From assembly GCA_965215615.1 (NCBI GenBank), contig OZ244068.1:1612001-1676000 (forward strand): a stretch of DNA of 64,000 nt. Direction: 5' to 3'. This document shows, piece by piece, positions 23,952 to 32,763 of the stretch (its first letter is position 1; each line of letters starts with the position of its first letter). Position numbers and translations under genes: made by a program. The notes below the pieces were generated by a model. The model searched no databases, was not told the DNA's origin, and worked only from the letters and a program-made list of their open reading frames with translations. The stretch is from CBDATA01 sp965215615. GTDB taxonomy: Bacteria; Acidobacteriota; Vicinamibacteria; Marinacidobacterales; Marinacidobacteraceae.

Positions 23952-24782
23952 GTGCACCCGCTGATCCCGGCCGACTGGCTCGAAGAACACCTCGAAGAGC
24001 CGGACCTCGTGGTCGTGGACACCCGGTTCCACCTCCCCGATCCGGCCTGGGGCCGCGCCCGCTACCGGGAAGGCCACATTCCGGGAGCGGTCTTCGCCGA
24101 CACCGGCGAGGATCTGGCCGCCCCGCTCACCGGGACGAACGGCCGCCACCCGCTGCCCTCCGTCGAAGCGATGGCGGAGACCTTCGGCCGGCTCGGGATC
24201 GGCGACGACTCGACGGTGGTGGCCTGTGACAGCGCCGGGGGCATGTACGCCGCCCGTCTCTGGTGGATGCTCCGCTACCTCGGCCACCGCCGGGTCGCGC
24301 TGCTGGACGGCGGCCTTTCTGCCTGGAAGGGGCCGCTCGCAAGCGGCGAAGAAACGCGCCCCCCCGCCCGTTTCACCCCCCGCCCGGTTCCGGAGATGGT
24401 GCGCGGGGCAGAAGCCGTCGTCGCCCGGCTCGGCGAGGAGATCCTGCTCGATGCCCGCGAGTCCGTGCGCTTTCGTGGCGAAACCGAGCCGATCGACCCG
24501 GTCGCCGGACGGATCCCCGGCGCGCGCAACCACTTCTGGAAGAAGAACCTGGACCGCGACGGACGCTTCCGGAAACCCGCCGAACTCCGCGAAGCGTTCG
24601 ACGAAGCGCTCGCGAACCGCGAAGGGGAGCCGGTGGTCTGCTACTGCGGCTCCGGGATCACCGCCGCCCACAACGCGCTCGCGCTCGTCCTCGCCGGGGT
24701 CGAGGGAGTCGCGGTCTATCCCGGCTCCTGGTCCGAATGGATCGCGGACCCGGAGCGCCCGGTCGCGACCGGCCCCGCCTGA
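23952..24782 (+). CDS. sseA: 3-mercaptopyruvate/thiosulfate sulfurtransferase
   Basis: 276 residues with two rhodanese domains (1-130 and 150-276). The inactive N-terminal domain has VVDTRFHLPD and GHIPGAVFAD. The catalytic loop is CGSGITAAH with Cys232; a CGSG loop is the 3-mercaptopyruvate-type signature rather than the CRKG of thiosulfate rhodaneses. It moves sulfane sulfur to cyanide or thiols in the cytoplasm. GTG start 2 nt after the amidohydrolase stop, so it ends that operon. The 3' end overlaps a convergent methyltransferase by 67 bp. Confidence 0.9.
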   Translation: MHPLIPADWLEEHLEEPDLVVVDTRFHLPDPAWGRARYREGHIPGAVFADTGEDLAAPLTGTNGRHPLPSVEAMAETFGRLGIGDDSTVVACDSAGGMYAARLWWMLRYLGHRRVALLDGGLSAWKGPLASGEETRPPARFTPRPVPEMVRGAEAVVARLGEEILLDARESVRFRGETEPIDPVAGRIPGARNHFWKKNLDRDGRFRKPAELREAFDEALANREGEPVVCYCGSGITAAHNALALVLAGVEGVAVYPGSWSEWIADPERPVATGPA

Positions 24783-25708
24783 TCGCGTGGAGCCGGCCCG
24801 AACTCTCGATCCAGAAGACCGGGCTTGAGCCGCTCCAACGCGATGCGCACGCACTCCGGATCGGTGTCGAACCCGATGTATTTCCGGCCGGCGCTCCGGG
24901 CGGCGACCAGCGTCGATCCGCTGCCACAGAATGGATCGAGAACGACCTGCCCGGGAGTCGTCGTCATCTCGACGAGCGCCCGCAAGAGCCGCGTTGGCTT
25001 CTGCGCCGCGTGAAGGCCTGATTCTCCGGGCGCGAACCCAAGCCGAACCACGTTGGAGGACTCTCCTTCGAGCGCCTGCAGCACTCTTTCGTCATAGGCA
25101 CCGACACCGTGTTTCAGGACGTTGTCGGCAATCGTCGCCCCAATGGGGTACGGCTTGACGAACCAGAGGATCGGCTCGAACCGGGGACGCAGGTTCCCGA
25201 CCCACCATCCGCGCCAACGCTCCGCGCTCGCCTCATCGCCACGACGCCCATAGACGAGGCTGATCCGCTGGGCGCGGTGCGCCGCGTTACGCCGCAGCCA
25301 CGCCAGCGAGTCCTTGAAGGTGAACCCCGCCATTTCGAAAGCGACCACGCAGCGATGAGACAGCCGGCGACCTGCGAAAACGAAGGCTGATGCGCCAGGC
25401 TTCAGCACTCGAAGCCATTCACTGGCAAAGGATTCGCACCATTCCTGGTACTCGATCGGAATGCGGCGGTCGGATTCCGACCAGCCATTCAACGGCTTGC
25501 CCCGCCTTCTGAAAACCCTGCCCGCTCTTCGTTGCGCAGGACTCGCGCCCAAGAAGGCCGAGTTCCTGTTCCGGTGCAGAACATCCCATTCGTCGAGGCC
25601 GATTCCGTAGGGGATGTCACTCAGGATGAGGTGGATACTCGAATCCGGCAGCTCCTTCACGGAAGCGATTCCGTCCGCAACACGCACGGAATTGTTCCTG
25701 TGCTCCAT
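24716..25708 (-). CDS. Beta-class DNA methyltransferase (COG0863)
   Basis: 330 residues. Motif IV is ILSDIPYGIGLDEWD (DIPY at 31-34) near the N-terminus, and motif I is VVLDPFCGSGSTLVAARSAG late in the protein, so the order is IV then I, the beta class of N6-adenine or N4-cytosine enzymes. The target region lies between (EFIL-like FEPILWFVKPYPIG). No nuclease is adjacent. A GTG at 25717 overlaps the stop of the decayed panE frame; the ATG at 25708 is used here. Likely an orphan methylase. Confidence 0.85.
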   Translation of the reverse strand: MEHRNNSVRVADGIASVKELPDSSIHLILSDIPYGIGLDEWDVLHRNRNSAFLGASPAQRRAGRVFRRRGKPLNGWSESDRRIPIEYQEWCESFASEWLRVLKPGASAFVFAGRRLSHRCVVAFEMAGFTFKDSLAWLRRNAAHRAQRISLVYGRRGDEASAERWRGWWVGNLRPRFEPILWFVKPYPIGATIADNVLKHGVGAYDERVLQALEGESSNVVRLGFAPGESGLHAAQKPTRLLRALVEMTTTPGQVVLDPFCGSGSTLVAARSAGRKYIGFDTDPECVRIALERLKPGLLDREFGPAPRDQAGPVATGRSGSAIHSDQEPG

Positions 25709-25713
25709 GCGCG

Positions 25714-26072
25714 TCACGGCTCTTCGAGCAGCTCGCCGTGCTCGACCGCGAGAATCTCCTCGTTCCCGAGCCCGTTCTGGAGCGAGACGAGCGTCGCGCC
25801 ATCGAGGCCGCGGAGCGTTCGGCGGCGGCCCGGGTATCCCCCGCCTTGACCGTGACCAGCACGAAATCCAGAGGCCCCTCGGGGGTTTCCCGCACCTCGA
25901 CCCGGACCGTCGCTTCGGTCGCGCAGCGGACCCGGAGGCCGTCCTGCCGGATGGCCGCGAGTTGCGCCCCACGAGCCACCACCGTCACCCGGTTTCGACG
26001 GACGAGCCGCGCGGCGAATACGCTACCCGTGGCTCCGGCCCCGAACACGAGAACATGAAGCGAATCCGGCAC
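25714..26072 (-). pseudogene. Decayed 2-dehydropantoate 2-reductase (panE-like) remnant
   Basis: The N-terminus VPDSLHVLVFGAGATGSVFA is a clear NADP-binding GxGATG fold of PanE/ApbA. It continues ARLVRRNRVTVVARG and DFVLVTVKAGDTRAAAE; a frameshift near 25812 then moves the family motif SLQNGLGNEEIL into another frame, ending LLEEP at 25714. The C-terminal substrate domain is gone, replaced by the methyltransferase gene. The product would have been a pantothenate-pathway reductase. Confidence 0.75.
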
Positions 26073-26079
26073 CGGGACA

Positions 26080-26085
26080 TAAGTT
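26080..26085 (+). promoter_or_regulatory. -10 box TAAGTT of mscS
   Basis: TAAGTT ends 8 nt before the GTG at 26094, and its last two bases belong to the TTAA at the MITE half-site. Weak on its own, but in the geometry seen elsewhere. Confidence 0.3.
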
Positions 26086-26098
26086 AACAGGCTGTGGA
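26084..26098 (+). repeat. Solitary MITE end at the start of mscS
   Basis: TTAACAGGCTGTGGA is identical to the end of the 57.6-kb MITE copy, including its TTAA target duplication. No other part of the element follows. The GTG start of mscS lies inside it. It is either the footprint of an excised or deleted copy or, much less likely, coincidence. Confidence 0.65.
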
Positions 26099-27137
26099 CA
26101 TCCTGCGCGAAGTCGGCATCTATCTGGCGGCGGTCGCCGTGGCCGTGCTCCTCGGCTACCTCGTGGAGCGCCGGGTGCGGACGAGGCTCGCCGAACGCGC
26201 GCGGGCCACCCGGACCGCCTGGGACGACTGGGCCGCCGAACACCTCTTCCACTTCGGCCCCTCGCTCCTGCTCGCGCTCGGCGCGGTGGCCACGGTGATG
26301 GAGCTCCGTCCTCCCGCGCCCCGGTTCGAGCCGCTGCTCACCCTGGCGCTCAAGATCGTCCTGATCCTGGTGCTGATCCGCCTCGCCACCGATGCCGCGC
26401 TCTTTTCGGTGCGCCTCTACAACGCCCGGCTCGGCAAGAGCGGTGTCTCGATCCTGCGGAACACGGTCCGGGTGGTCACCGGGGTCGTGGGCCTCCTCGT
26501 CATCCTCGACCAGTTCGGCGTTTCGGTCGGCCCGATCCTCGCCACCCTCGGAGTGGGCGGCATCGCGCTCGCCCTCGCCCTCCAGCCGACCCTCGGCAAC
26601 ATCTTCGCCGGCATCCAGATGGTGGCCGCCAACCAGTTCAAGGTCGGCGACTTCATCGGTGTCCCGAGCGTCGGCGTGGAAGGCACGGTCACCGACATCG
26701 GCTGGCGGACCACCACCCTCAAGTCGTTGCTCGACAACACGATCATCATCCCCAACTCCCAGCTCGCGGATGCCGTCTTCACGAACCTGCACGCCCCCGA
26801 ACTCACCCTGCGGATCGCGGTCGGAGTGGGGGTCCACTACGACACCGATCTCGAACTCGCCGAACGGGTGACGCTCGAAACGATCCGCGACATGCAGCGG
26901 AAGACTCCGGGAGCGGTCACCGACTGGGAGGGCGAGATCCGCTGGCGCGAATTCGGCGATTCGGCGATCACCTTCGATGCCATCCTGATGGCCGAGCGAC
27001 CGCTGAAGCGCTTCGAGGTGACGAACGCCTTCGTCAAGGCGCTCCACCGGAAGTACGAAGAGGCGGGCATCGAAATCCCCTACCCCATCCGCAACCTGTA
27101 CCTGCGGACCGGGGTCCGCATGGAACCGGAGAACTGA
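26094..27137 (+). CDS. Small-conductance mechanosensitive channel (MscS family)
   Basis: 347 residues. Two to three N-terminal helices (IYLAAVAVAVLLGYLV, FGPSLLLALGAVATV, LALKIVLILVLIRLATDA), then the Gly/Ala-rich pore helix ILATLGVGGIALALALQPTL, then the MscS beta domain FKVGDFIGVPSVGVEGTV with the conserved NTIIIPNSQLADAVFTN. It opens under membrane tension in the inner membrane to release solutes. GTG start supplied by a MITE-end sequence. ilvD follows after 2 bp. Confidence 0.92.
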   Translation: MDILREVGIYLAAVAVAVLLGYLVERRVRTRLAERARATRTAWDDWAAEHLFHFGPSLLLALGAVATVMELRPPAPRFEPLLTLALKIVLILVLIRLATDAALFSVRLYNARLGKSGVSILRNTVRVVTGVVGLLVILDQFGVSVGPILATLGVGGIALALALQPTLGNIFAGIQMVAANQFKVGDFIGVPSVGVEGTVTDIGWRTTTLKSLLDNTIIIPNSQLADAVFTNLHAPELTLRIAVGVGVHYDTDLELAERVTLETIRDMQRKTPGAVTDWEGEIRWREFGDSAITFDAILMAERPLKRFEVTNAFVKALHRKYEEAGIEIPYPIRNLYLRTGVRMEPEN

Positions 27138-27139
27138 AC

Positions 27140-28780
27140 ATGCGAAGCGACGAAGTCAAGACCGGCCCGAGCCGTGCCCCCGCCCGGGCGATGCTGCGCG
27201 CCACCGGGCTCTCCGCCGAGGCGATCCGGAAGCCGCTCGTCGGAATCGCCAACACCTGGACCGAGATCACCCCCTGCAACAGCCATTTGCGGGAGCTGGC
27301 GGAAGCGGTGAAGGAAGGGGTCCGGGAAGCCGGCGGCACCCCGCTCGAGTTCAACACCATCGTCGTTTCCGACGCGATCGCGATGGGCTCTTCGGGAATG
27401 CGTGCCTCGCTCGTCTCCCGCGAAGTGGTGGCCGATTCCATCGAACTCGTGGCGCGGGGGCACCTGCTGGATGCGGTGGTGGCCATCTCGGGGTGCGACA
27501 AGACGATCCCGGGGACGGTGATGGCGCTCGCCCGGCTGGATCTGCCGTCGCTGATGCTCTACGGCGGCTCCATCGCTCCCGGCCGGTTCCAGGGGCGTTC
27601 GGTGACCATCCAGGATGTCTTCGAGGCGGTGGGGGCCCACGCCGCCGGGCGGATGACCGATGCCGAACTCGAAGAACTCGAAGCCGCCGCCTGTCCGGGC
27701 GCGGGTTCCTGCGGGGGCCAGTTCACCGCGAACACCATGTCGCTCGCCACCGCCTTCCTCGGCATTTCGCCGATGCTCGGGAACGAAATCCCCGCTCTCT
27801 CGCCCCGAAAGCCGGAGGCTGCCCGCGCCGCCGGAGTCCGGGTCATGGATCTCCTCCGGGAGGGGAGAACGGCGCGGGAGTTCCTGACCGAAGACGCGCT
27901 CCACAACGCCTGGGCGGCGGTTTCCGCCACCGCCGGCTCGACGAACGCGGCGCTCCACCTGCTCGCCATCGCCCACGAAGCGGGAAGCCGGCTCGCGCTC
28001 GACGACCTCGACCGGATCGGTGCGAGGACTCCGGTGCTCGCCGACCTGAAGCCGGGAGGCCGCTTCACCGCCCCGGAGATGGAGGCCGCAGGCGGAATGC
28101 GCCTGCTGGCGGCCCGCCTGAAAGAGCTCGGCGGAATCACCGACACGCCCACGGTCTCCGGGGACTCGCTTTTCGAGCTCGCGGAAGCGGCCGAAGAGAC
28201 AGCGAAGCAGGAAGTCATCCGCCCGGCGGAGCGGCCGATCAAGCCGCGCGGCGGTCTCGCCTTCCTCACGGGGAGCCTCGCGCCCGAAGGAGCGGTCCTG
28301 AAGCTCGCCGGGCACGACCGGACGCGGCACGAAGGGCCGGCCCGGGTCTTCGACTCGGAGGAAAATGCCTTCGAGGCGGTGCAGCGCGGCGCGGTCCAGG
28401 CCGGAGACGTGATCGTGATCCGCTACGAAGGGCCGCGCGGCGGGCCGGGGATGCGCGAGATGCTCGGGGTCACCGCGGCGGTCATCGGGCGCGGGCTCGG
28501 GAACGAAGTCGCGCTCGTCACCGACGGCCGCTTCAGCGGCGCGACCCACGGCTTCATGGTGGGCCACATCAGCCCGGAAGCGGCGGCCGGTGGCCCCATC
28601 GGGCTGGTGCGCGACGGCGACCGGATCACCATCGATCTCGAGTCCCGGTCGCTCGATGTCGAGATGGAGGGACCGCGGACCGCGCATCCGCCCGCGAATC
28701 CCTTCGCCACCGGGGTCCTCGCCCGCTACGCCCGGAACGTCGGTTCGGCGAGCCGCGGCGCGGTCACCACCGATTTCTGA
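27140..28780 (+). CDS. ilvD: Dihydroxy-acid dehydratase
   Basis: 546 residues. It dehydrates 2,3-dihydroxy-acids in valine, isoleucine and pantothenate synthesis. The Fe-S cysteines are visible at Cys46 (TPCNSHL), Cys119 (SGCDKTIPG) and Cys191 within CPGAGSCGGQFTANTM. Other conserved stretches: VVSDAIAMGSSGMRASLVSR and LVTDGRFSGATHGFMVGHISPEA near the C-terminus. Presence of all three cysteines suggests an active enzyme. It follows mscS by 2 bp and is likely cotranscribed. No other ilv genes are in view. Confidence 0.97.
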   Translation: MRSDEVKTGPSRAPARAMLRATGLSAEAIRKPLVGIANTWTEITPCNSHLRELAEAVKEGVREAGGTPLEFNTIVVSDAIAMGSSGMRASLVSREVVADSIELVARGHLLDAVVAISGCDKTIPGTVMALARLDLPSLMLYGGSIAPGRFQGRSVTIQDVFEAVGAHAAGRMTDAELEELEAAACPGAGSCGGQFTANTMSLATAFLGISPMLGNEIPALSPRKPEAARAAGVRVMDLLREGRTAREFLTEDALHNAWAAVSATAGSTNAALHLLAIAHEAGSRLALDDLDRIGARTPVLADLKPGGRFTAPEMEAAGGMRLLAARLKELGGITDTPTVSGDSLFELAEAAEETAKQEVIRPAERPIKPRGGLAFLTGSLAPEGAVLKLAGHDRTRHEGPARVFDSEENAFEAVQRGAVQAGDVIVIRYEGPRGGPGMREMLGVTAAVIGRGLGNEVALVTDGRFSGATHGFMVGHISPEAAAGGPIGLVRDGDRITIDLESRSLDVEMEGPRTAHPPANPFATGVLARYARNVGSASRGAVTTDF

Positions 28781-28789
28781 CCCGGACGC

Positions 28790-30031
28790 TCAGCTCCAGA
28801 GCGCGGAGAGCGGGGCCGCCTGGATGCGGTCGCCGAGCGCATAGCTGGTCTGTCCCGCATGGAGCACGACCCCGCCGAGAAAAAGGTCCCCCATCTCATC
28901 CCGCAGCCACGCCAGATGGCGCGCGTCCCGGGTTCGAGGCGCGGCGGTCGCCTTCACCTCCACCCCGAGGATCCGCCCCCGCGGAGCTTCCACCACGAAA
29001 TCCACTTCCCGCCGCCCCTGCGCCTCACGCAGGTGGAAGAGGGAGTACCGCCCGCCCGACGCTTCCGCCGACACGCGAAGTTCGGTGGCCGCCAGCATTT
29101 CGAGCGCCGCGCCGAGAAGCGCTCCATCCGCCATCACCCGATCCGGGTCCAGATCCAGCAGGGCCGCCCACAGTCCCCCGTCCGCAACGGCCCTGCGCGG
29201 CCGACGAACCAACCGCTTCAGCCGGTTGGAGGACCACGCGGGAACCTCCCAGACCACTCCCAGCCCCTCGAGGTGGCGCCAGTAGTCGAGGCCCGTCCGA
29301 CGGTTGACCCCCGCTGCCTGGTGGAGCGCTTCGAAGGAAACGACCCGCATCGAATGGAGGGCGCAGGCTTCGAAAAAGCTCCGCAGCCGGCCGGCATCGA
29401 ACCTCCGGTCCACTCCCGGCGCTCCCCGAATGGCGACGTGGTCGGCGTAACTCTGATACCACTGCCTGCTTCCGGCGCTCCCCGCGCCGAAGAGGGGCTC
29501 CGGAAATCCGCCGTCGAGGACGATCCGGATCAGTTCGGCGAGATCCGGCGCTTCGGCGGACGGGAGCAGGAGTTCCCCCGCCACCAGGCGGTCGAAAAAC
29601 GAGCGGGACCCAAGACCGAGCCGCTCTGCCGCCGTGAACGGGCGCAGGGGAACGCGGATCACCCTCCCCACGCCGGGCCAGGTCGAAGGATCCGCCTCGG
29701 CGCGGACCGATCCGGCGAGCAGGAAGCGCCCCCGCCGGGGTGCCCGGTCCACGGCCCGCTTCACGGCGGCGAGGAGGCCGGGCACCGCCTGCCACTCGTC
29801 GAGCAGGATCGGCTCCGGAAGACGTTCGAGTGCCGCATCGGGGTCCACCTCGAAAGCGGCCGCCTGCCGCGGGTCGTCGAGCCGCACGACCGAGGCGGCA
29901 TGACGAACCGCCGTCGTCGTCTTGCCCACCCCGCGCGGGCCGACGATCATCAGCGCCGGATGGAGCGCGAGGAGCCCGGGAAGCTGCTCGTCCAGTATCC
30001 GCTCGCGATACTGCATCATGCTTGTTTGCAT
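28790..30031 (-). CDS. ATPase with DUF4143 C-terminal domain
   Basis: 413 residues. Walker A is VGPRGVGKTTTA and Walker B is PILLDEWQAVP. The C-terminal half has the DUF4143 pattern, ending with REVDFVVEAPRGRILGVEVK, a PD-(D/E)xK-like strand. Such proteins are widespread, often horizontally acquired, and of unknown role; a link to toxin-antitoxin or defence is only suggested in general. Internal ATGs four codons downstream (MMQYRER) may be the real start. Convergent with ilvD and divergent from the ABC operon. Confidence 0.85.
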   Translation of the reverse strand: MQTSMMQYRERILDEQLPGLLALHPALMIVGPRGVGKTTTAVRHAASVVRLDDPRQAAAFEVDPDAALERLPEPILLDEWQAVPGLLAAVKRAVDRAPRRGRFLLAGSVRAEADPSTWPGVGRVIRVPLRPFTAAERLGLGSRSFFDRLVAGELLLPSAEAPDLAELIRIVLDGGFPEPLFGAGSAGSRQWYQSYADHVAIRGAPGVDRRFDAGRLRSFFEACALHSMRVVSFEALHQAAGVNRRTGLDYWRHLEGLGVVWEVPAWSSNRLKRLVRRPRRAVADGGLWAALLDLDPDRVMADGALLGAALEMLAATELRVSAEASGGRYSLFHLREAQGRREVDFVVEAPRGRILGVEVKATAAPRTRDARHLAWLRDEMGDLFLGGVVLHAGQTSYALGDRIQAAPLSALWS

Positions 30032-30110
30032 TGTCGCATAAAAACGGTAGTTCCTGCTGATTTTTGCCCAGACGACTCCTGTCCGGGACGAATCGCGAGC
30101 CCGCGGAACC

Positions 30111-30116
30111 TAGAAT
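30111..30116 (+). promoter_or_regulatory. -10 box TAGAAT of the ABC operon
   Basis: TAGAAT ends 9 nt before the ATG at 30126, with no Shine-Dalgarno. It appears to drive the five-gene ABC importer operon. No good -35 was seen. Confidence 0.45.
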
Positions 30117-30125
30117 CCCTCGCCC

Positions 30126-30980
30126 ATGGAGGGATTTTCCCGGGCGCTCGGCGCGCTGCTCCTGCTCCCGGCACTCGTTGCGATCATGCTCGTGATGGCC
30201 GTCCCCATCGGAGTCCTGATCCACCTCTCGCTCCTGCCGCCGGGTCCGCTCGCGCCGCTCGAGGGAAACCCGGGGTTCGCGTCCTTCGCCGGCCTCTTCG
30301 AAAGCCCGTTCCCGGCGGTTTTCTGGCGCACGCTTCGCCTCGCCCTTCTCACCACCCTCGCCACCGCGGTCCTCGGCTACCCGATGGCGCTCCTGCTGTC
30401 GCGTTCCACCGGGCTCTCGCGCCGCATCCAGACCCTGCTGGTGATCTCGCCGCTGCTCATGTCCATCGTGGTGCGGGCGTATGGCTGGGTGCTTCTTCTG
30501 GGGCAGCAGGGGTTTCTGGGCGCGGCGCTCGAAGCCTTCGGACTTCCCCGGGGGTCGCTCCTCTACACCGAAACCGCGGTCGTCCTCGCCCTCACCGAGT
30601 CGTTCCTCCCCTTCATGGTCCTCGCGCTCGTCGCAAGCCTCGACCGGATGGAGCCCGCCCTGCTGGAAGCGGCGCGCGGGCTCGGAGCATCGCCCATGAT
30701 CGCCTTCCTGCGGATCACCCTGCCGCTGACCCTGCCCGGCCTGGCGGCGGGGGCGAGCTTCGTGCTGGTGGGTGCGCTCTCGGCGTACGCCACCCCGGCG
30801 CTGCTCGGCGGAGCCGGCTCGCGCACCTGGGTTCTCGAAATCCAGGAACTGCTCACCCTGAGCTTCGACTGGCCCACCGCGGCCGCGGCCTCGCTGCTGC
30901 TGCTCGCCGCCGCGATGGGCCTGATGGCGCTCGCCGCCTTCTACAGCCGGAAGCGCACCGCGCTCTGGTTCGGGACATGA
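30126..30980 (+). CDS. ABC transporter permease (PotB/thiamine-iron type)
   Basis: 284 residues, six membrane helices. The EAA loop is LLEAARGLGASPMIAFLRITLPLTLPG, which contacts the ATPase. The MetI-type permease domain spans about 65-270. It resembles the first permease of polyamine-type (PotB) or Fe3+-type importers. First gene of a five-gene operon; overlaps the next permease by 4 nt. The substrate is not known. Confidence 0.9.
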   Translation: MEGFSRALGALLLLPALVAIMLVMAVPIGVLIHLSLLPPGPLAPLEGNPGFASFAGLFESPFPAVFWRTLRLALLTTLATAVLGYPMALLLSRSTGLSRRIQTLLVISPLLMSIVVRAYGWVLLLGQQGFLGAALEAFGLPRGSLLYTETAVVLALTESFLPFMVLALVASLDRMEPALLEAARGLGASPMIAFLRITLPLTLPGLAAGASFVLVGALSAYATPALLGGAGSRTWVLEIQELLTLSFDWPTAAAASLLLLAAAMGLMALAAFYSRKRTALWFGT

Positions 30981-31783
30981 AAAAAATGGCGCTCCCGCTG
31001 GCTGCCGGAGCCGGCTACGCCGTGCTGCTGCTCTCGCCGCTCGCCGTCTTCCTCTATTCGCTCAGTCCGACCGCGGTCCTCGAAATCCCGCCCGGCGGCC
31101 TGAGTTTCGCCTGGTACACGGGCCTTCTCGACCACCCGCGCCTCCTCTCCGGGATCGTGACCAGCCTCCTGCTCGGGCTGCTCGCGACCGGCTTCGCGCT
31201 GCTGCTCGGCATCCCCGCCGCTCTCGGGCTCACTCGCGGCCGCCTTCCGGGAAGCTCCCTGCTTCTCGGGCTGCTGCTCTCGCCGCTCAGCCTGCCGGCG
31301 CTCGCCCTCGGTGCCGGCCTTCTGACCACCACCAGCCTCCTCGCCCGCGAAACCGGGCTGCAACTCGCCGGAACCCTCACCCCCCTCGTCCTGGCGCATC
31401 TGCTGATCACCCTGCCGTGGGTCGTTCGCAGCGTCGCCGCCTCGCTCGAATCGGCCGACCCGGAGCTCGAAGCCGCCGCCCGCGGGCTCGGAGCCGGCCC
31501 GCTCGAAACCCTGTTCCTCATCACTCTGCCGAACGCCCGGCCCGGCATCGTGGCGGGGGCGGTCTTCGCTTTCGTGATCTCCTTCGGAAACTTCAACCTC
31601 TCGCTGCTGCTGGTGAGCGGGCGGACGGTGACCCTTCCGGTCGCCATCTTCGAGTACGTGGACCGCTACCAGGATCCCACGGTGGCCGCCATCGCAACGG
31701 TCGCCATCCTGGTGACCGGGCTGACCGCGCTCGCTGCCGACCGCCTCGCCGGAGTGCTCCGGAACCCGGGACAACCCGCATGA
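30977..31783 (+). CDS. ABC transporter permease (PotC type)
   Basis: 268 residues, six membrane helices, with the EAA loop ELEAAARGLGAGPLETLFLITLPNARPGI near residues 170-198. Pairs with the preceding permease to form the heterodimeric channel. It starts in the previous stop (ATGA). The length and single MetI domain fit the PotC class. Confidence 0.9.
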   Translation: MKKMALPLAAGAGYAVLLLSPLAVFLYSLSPTAVLEIPPGGLSFAWYTGLLDHPRLLSGIVTSLLLGLLATGFALLLGIPAALGLTRGRLPGSSLLLGLLLSPLSLPALALGAGLLTTTSLLARETGLQLAGTLTPLVLAHLLITLPWVVRSVAASLESADPELEAAARGLGAGPLETLFLITLPNARPGIVAGAVFAFVISFGNFNLSLLLVSGRTVTLPVAIFEYVDRYQDPTVAAIATVAILVTGLTALAADRLAGVLRNPGQPA

Positions 31784-32763
31784 ACCGCATCCTCCCGCTT
31801 CTTCTGCTCCTCGCCGGCTGTTCGGCCAACGGCCGCCCGGAACTGGTGGTCGCCGCGCCGCCCGGCCGCATCGCCGATCTCGAAACCCACTTCGCCCCTC
31901 TCTTCGAAGCGAAAACCGGGGCGCGGATTCTGGTCACCGGCCTCCGGTCCGGCGATCAGGTCGCCCGGGTCCGGATAGAACAGGGAGCCCCCACTCTCGA
32001 TATCCTCTGGATCGATGCCGGAGAAGCGGCGCTGCTTGCAAGCGAGGGGCTGATCGAGGGGCCGGAAGGACTCTCCGAAGTCCGGGCTGCCCTGCCCTCT
32101 TTCCACTTCGACGAGGGCGCTCTTCCAGCGACCTTCGCTTCGGCGGTCGGTTTTCTTCACAACACCGATGCCCTGCCCGACCCGCCCCGCTCGTGGGCGG
32201 CGCTCTCCGGCCCCGGACTCGAGAACCGTCTCGCCCTCTTCGGCTTCGGAAGCACCCTCGGGCCGCTGACGGTGGGCGTTCTGGCCCGGATCGCAACCGG
32301 AGACGAGACCGATGCCGATGCCGGCTTCGCGGGCCTTTCCGCCCTTCGTCCGAACATCCTCCAATTCGGGACCAGCGGACCCGCGAACAACCAGTTGGTC
32401 GCCCAGGGAGAGGCCTGGCTCACCCTCGGCCTGCCGTCCCAGGCTCTCCATCTCGCTGCGGGCGGCGCCCCCGTCGCCTGGCTCGCCCCCGAAGAGGGAG
32501 CGGCGGCCCTGCCCCAGGGGATCCAGATCGTCGCGAACAGCCGAAACCCGGAACTCGCCCGCGCTTTCGCCGACTCCATGTTTTCGGTCGAAGCGCAGAC
32601 TCTCGCGGCCCGGGAGCTTCGTCTGGTTCCGGCGCGGGACGACGTTCCGCTGCCGGAGGGCCTTCCCGCTCCTTCCGGGCTCCTGCGGCTGGATTTCGCG
32701 GCCCTCGGCGAGCTCCGCGCCGAATGGACGGCGCGCTTCCGCCGCGAAGTGATCGGCGAATGA
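31780..32763 (+). CDS. ABC transporter substrate-binding lipoprotein
   Basis: 327 residues. Lipoprotein signal MNRILPLLLLLAGC with lipobox LAGC (Cys14), then ELVVAAPPGRIADLETHFAP and KTGARILVTGLRSGDQVARV, typical of the SBP_bac_6/8 fold of iron, thiamine or polyamine-type binding proteins. It captures substrate outside the inner membrane for the two permeases. It lies between the permease genes and the MmgE/PrpD gene, overlapping both by 4 nt. Confidence 0.88.
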   Translation: MNRILPLLLLLAGCSANGRPELVVAAPPGRIADLETHFAPLFEAKTGARILVTGLRSGDQVARVRIEQGAPTLDILWIDAGEAALLASEGLIEGPEGLSEVRAALPSFHFDEGALPATFASAVGFLHNTDALPDPPRSWAALSGPGLENRLALFGFGSTLGPLTVGVLARIATGDETDADAGFAGLSALRPNILQFGTSGPANNQLVAQGEAWLTLGLPSQALHLAAGGAPVAWLAPEEGAAALPQGIQIVANSRNPELARAFADSMFSVEAQTLAARELRLVPARDDVPLPEGLPAPSGLLRLDFAALGELRAEWTARFRREVIGE

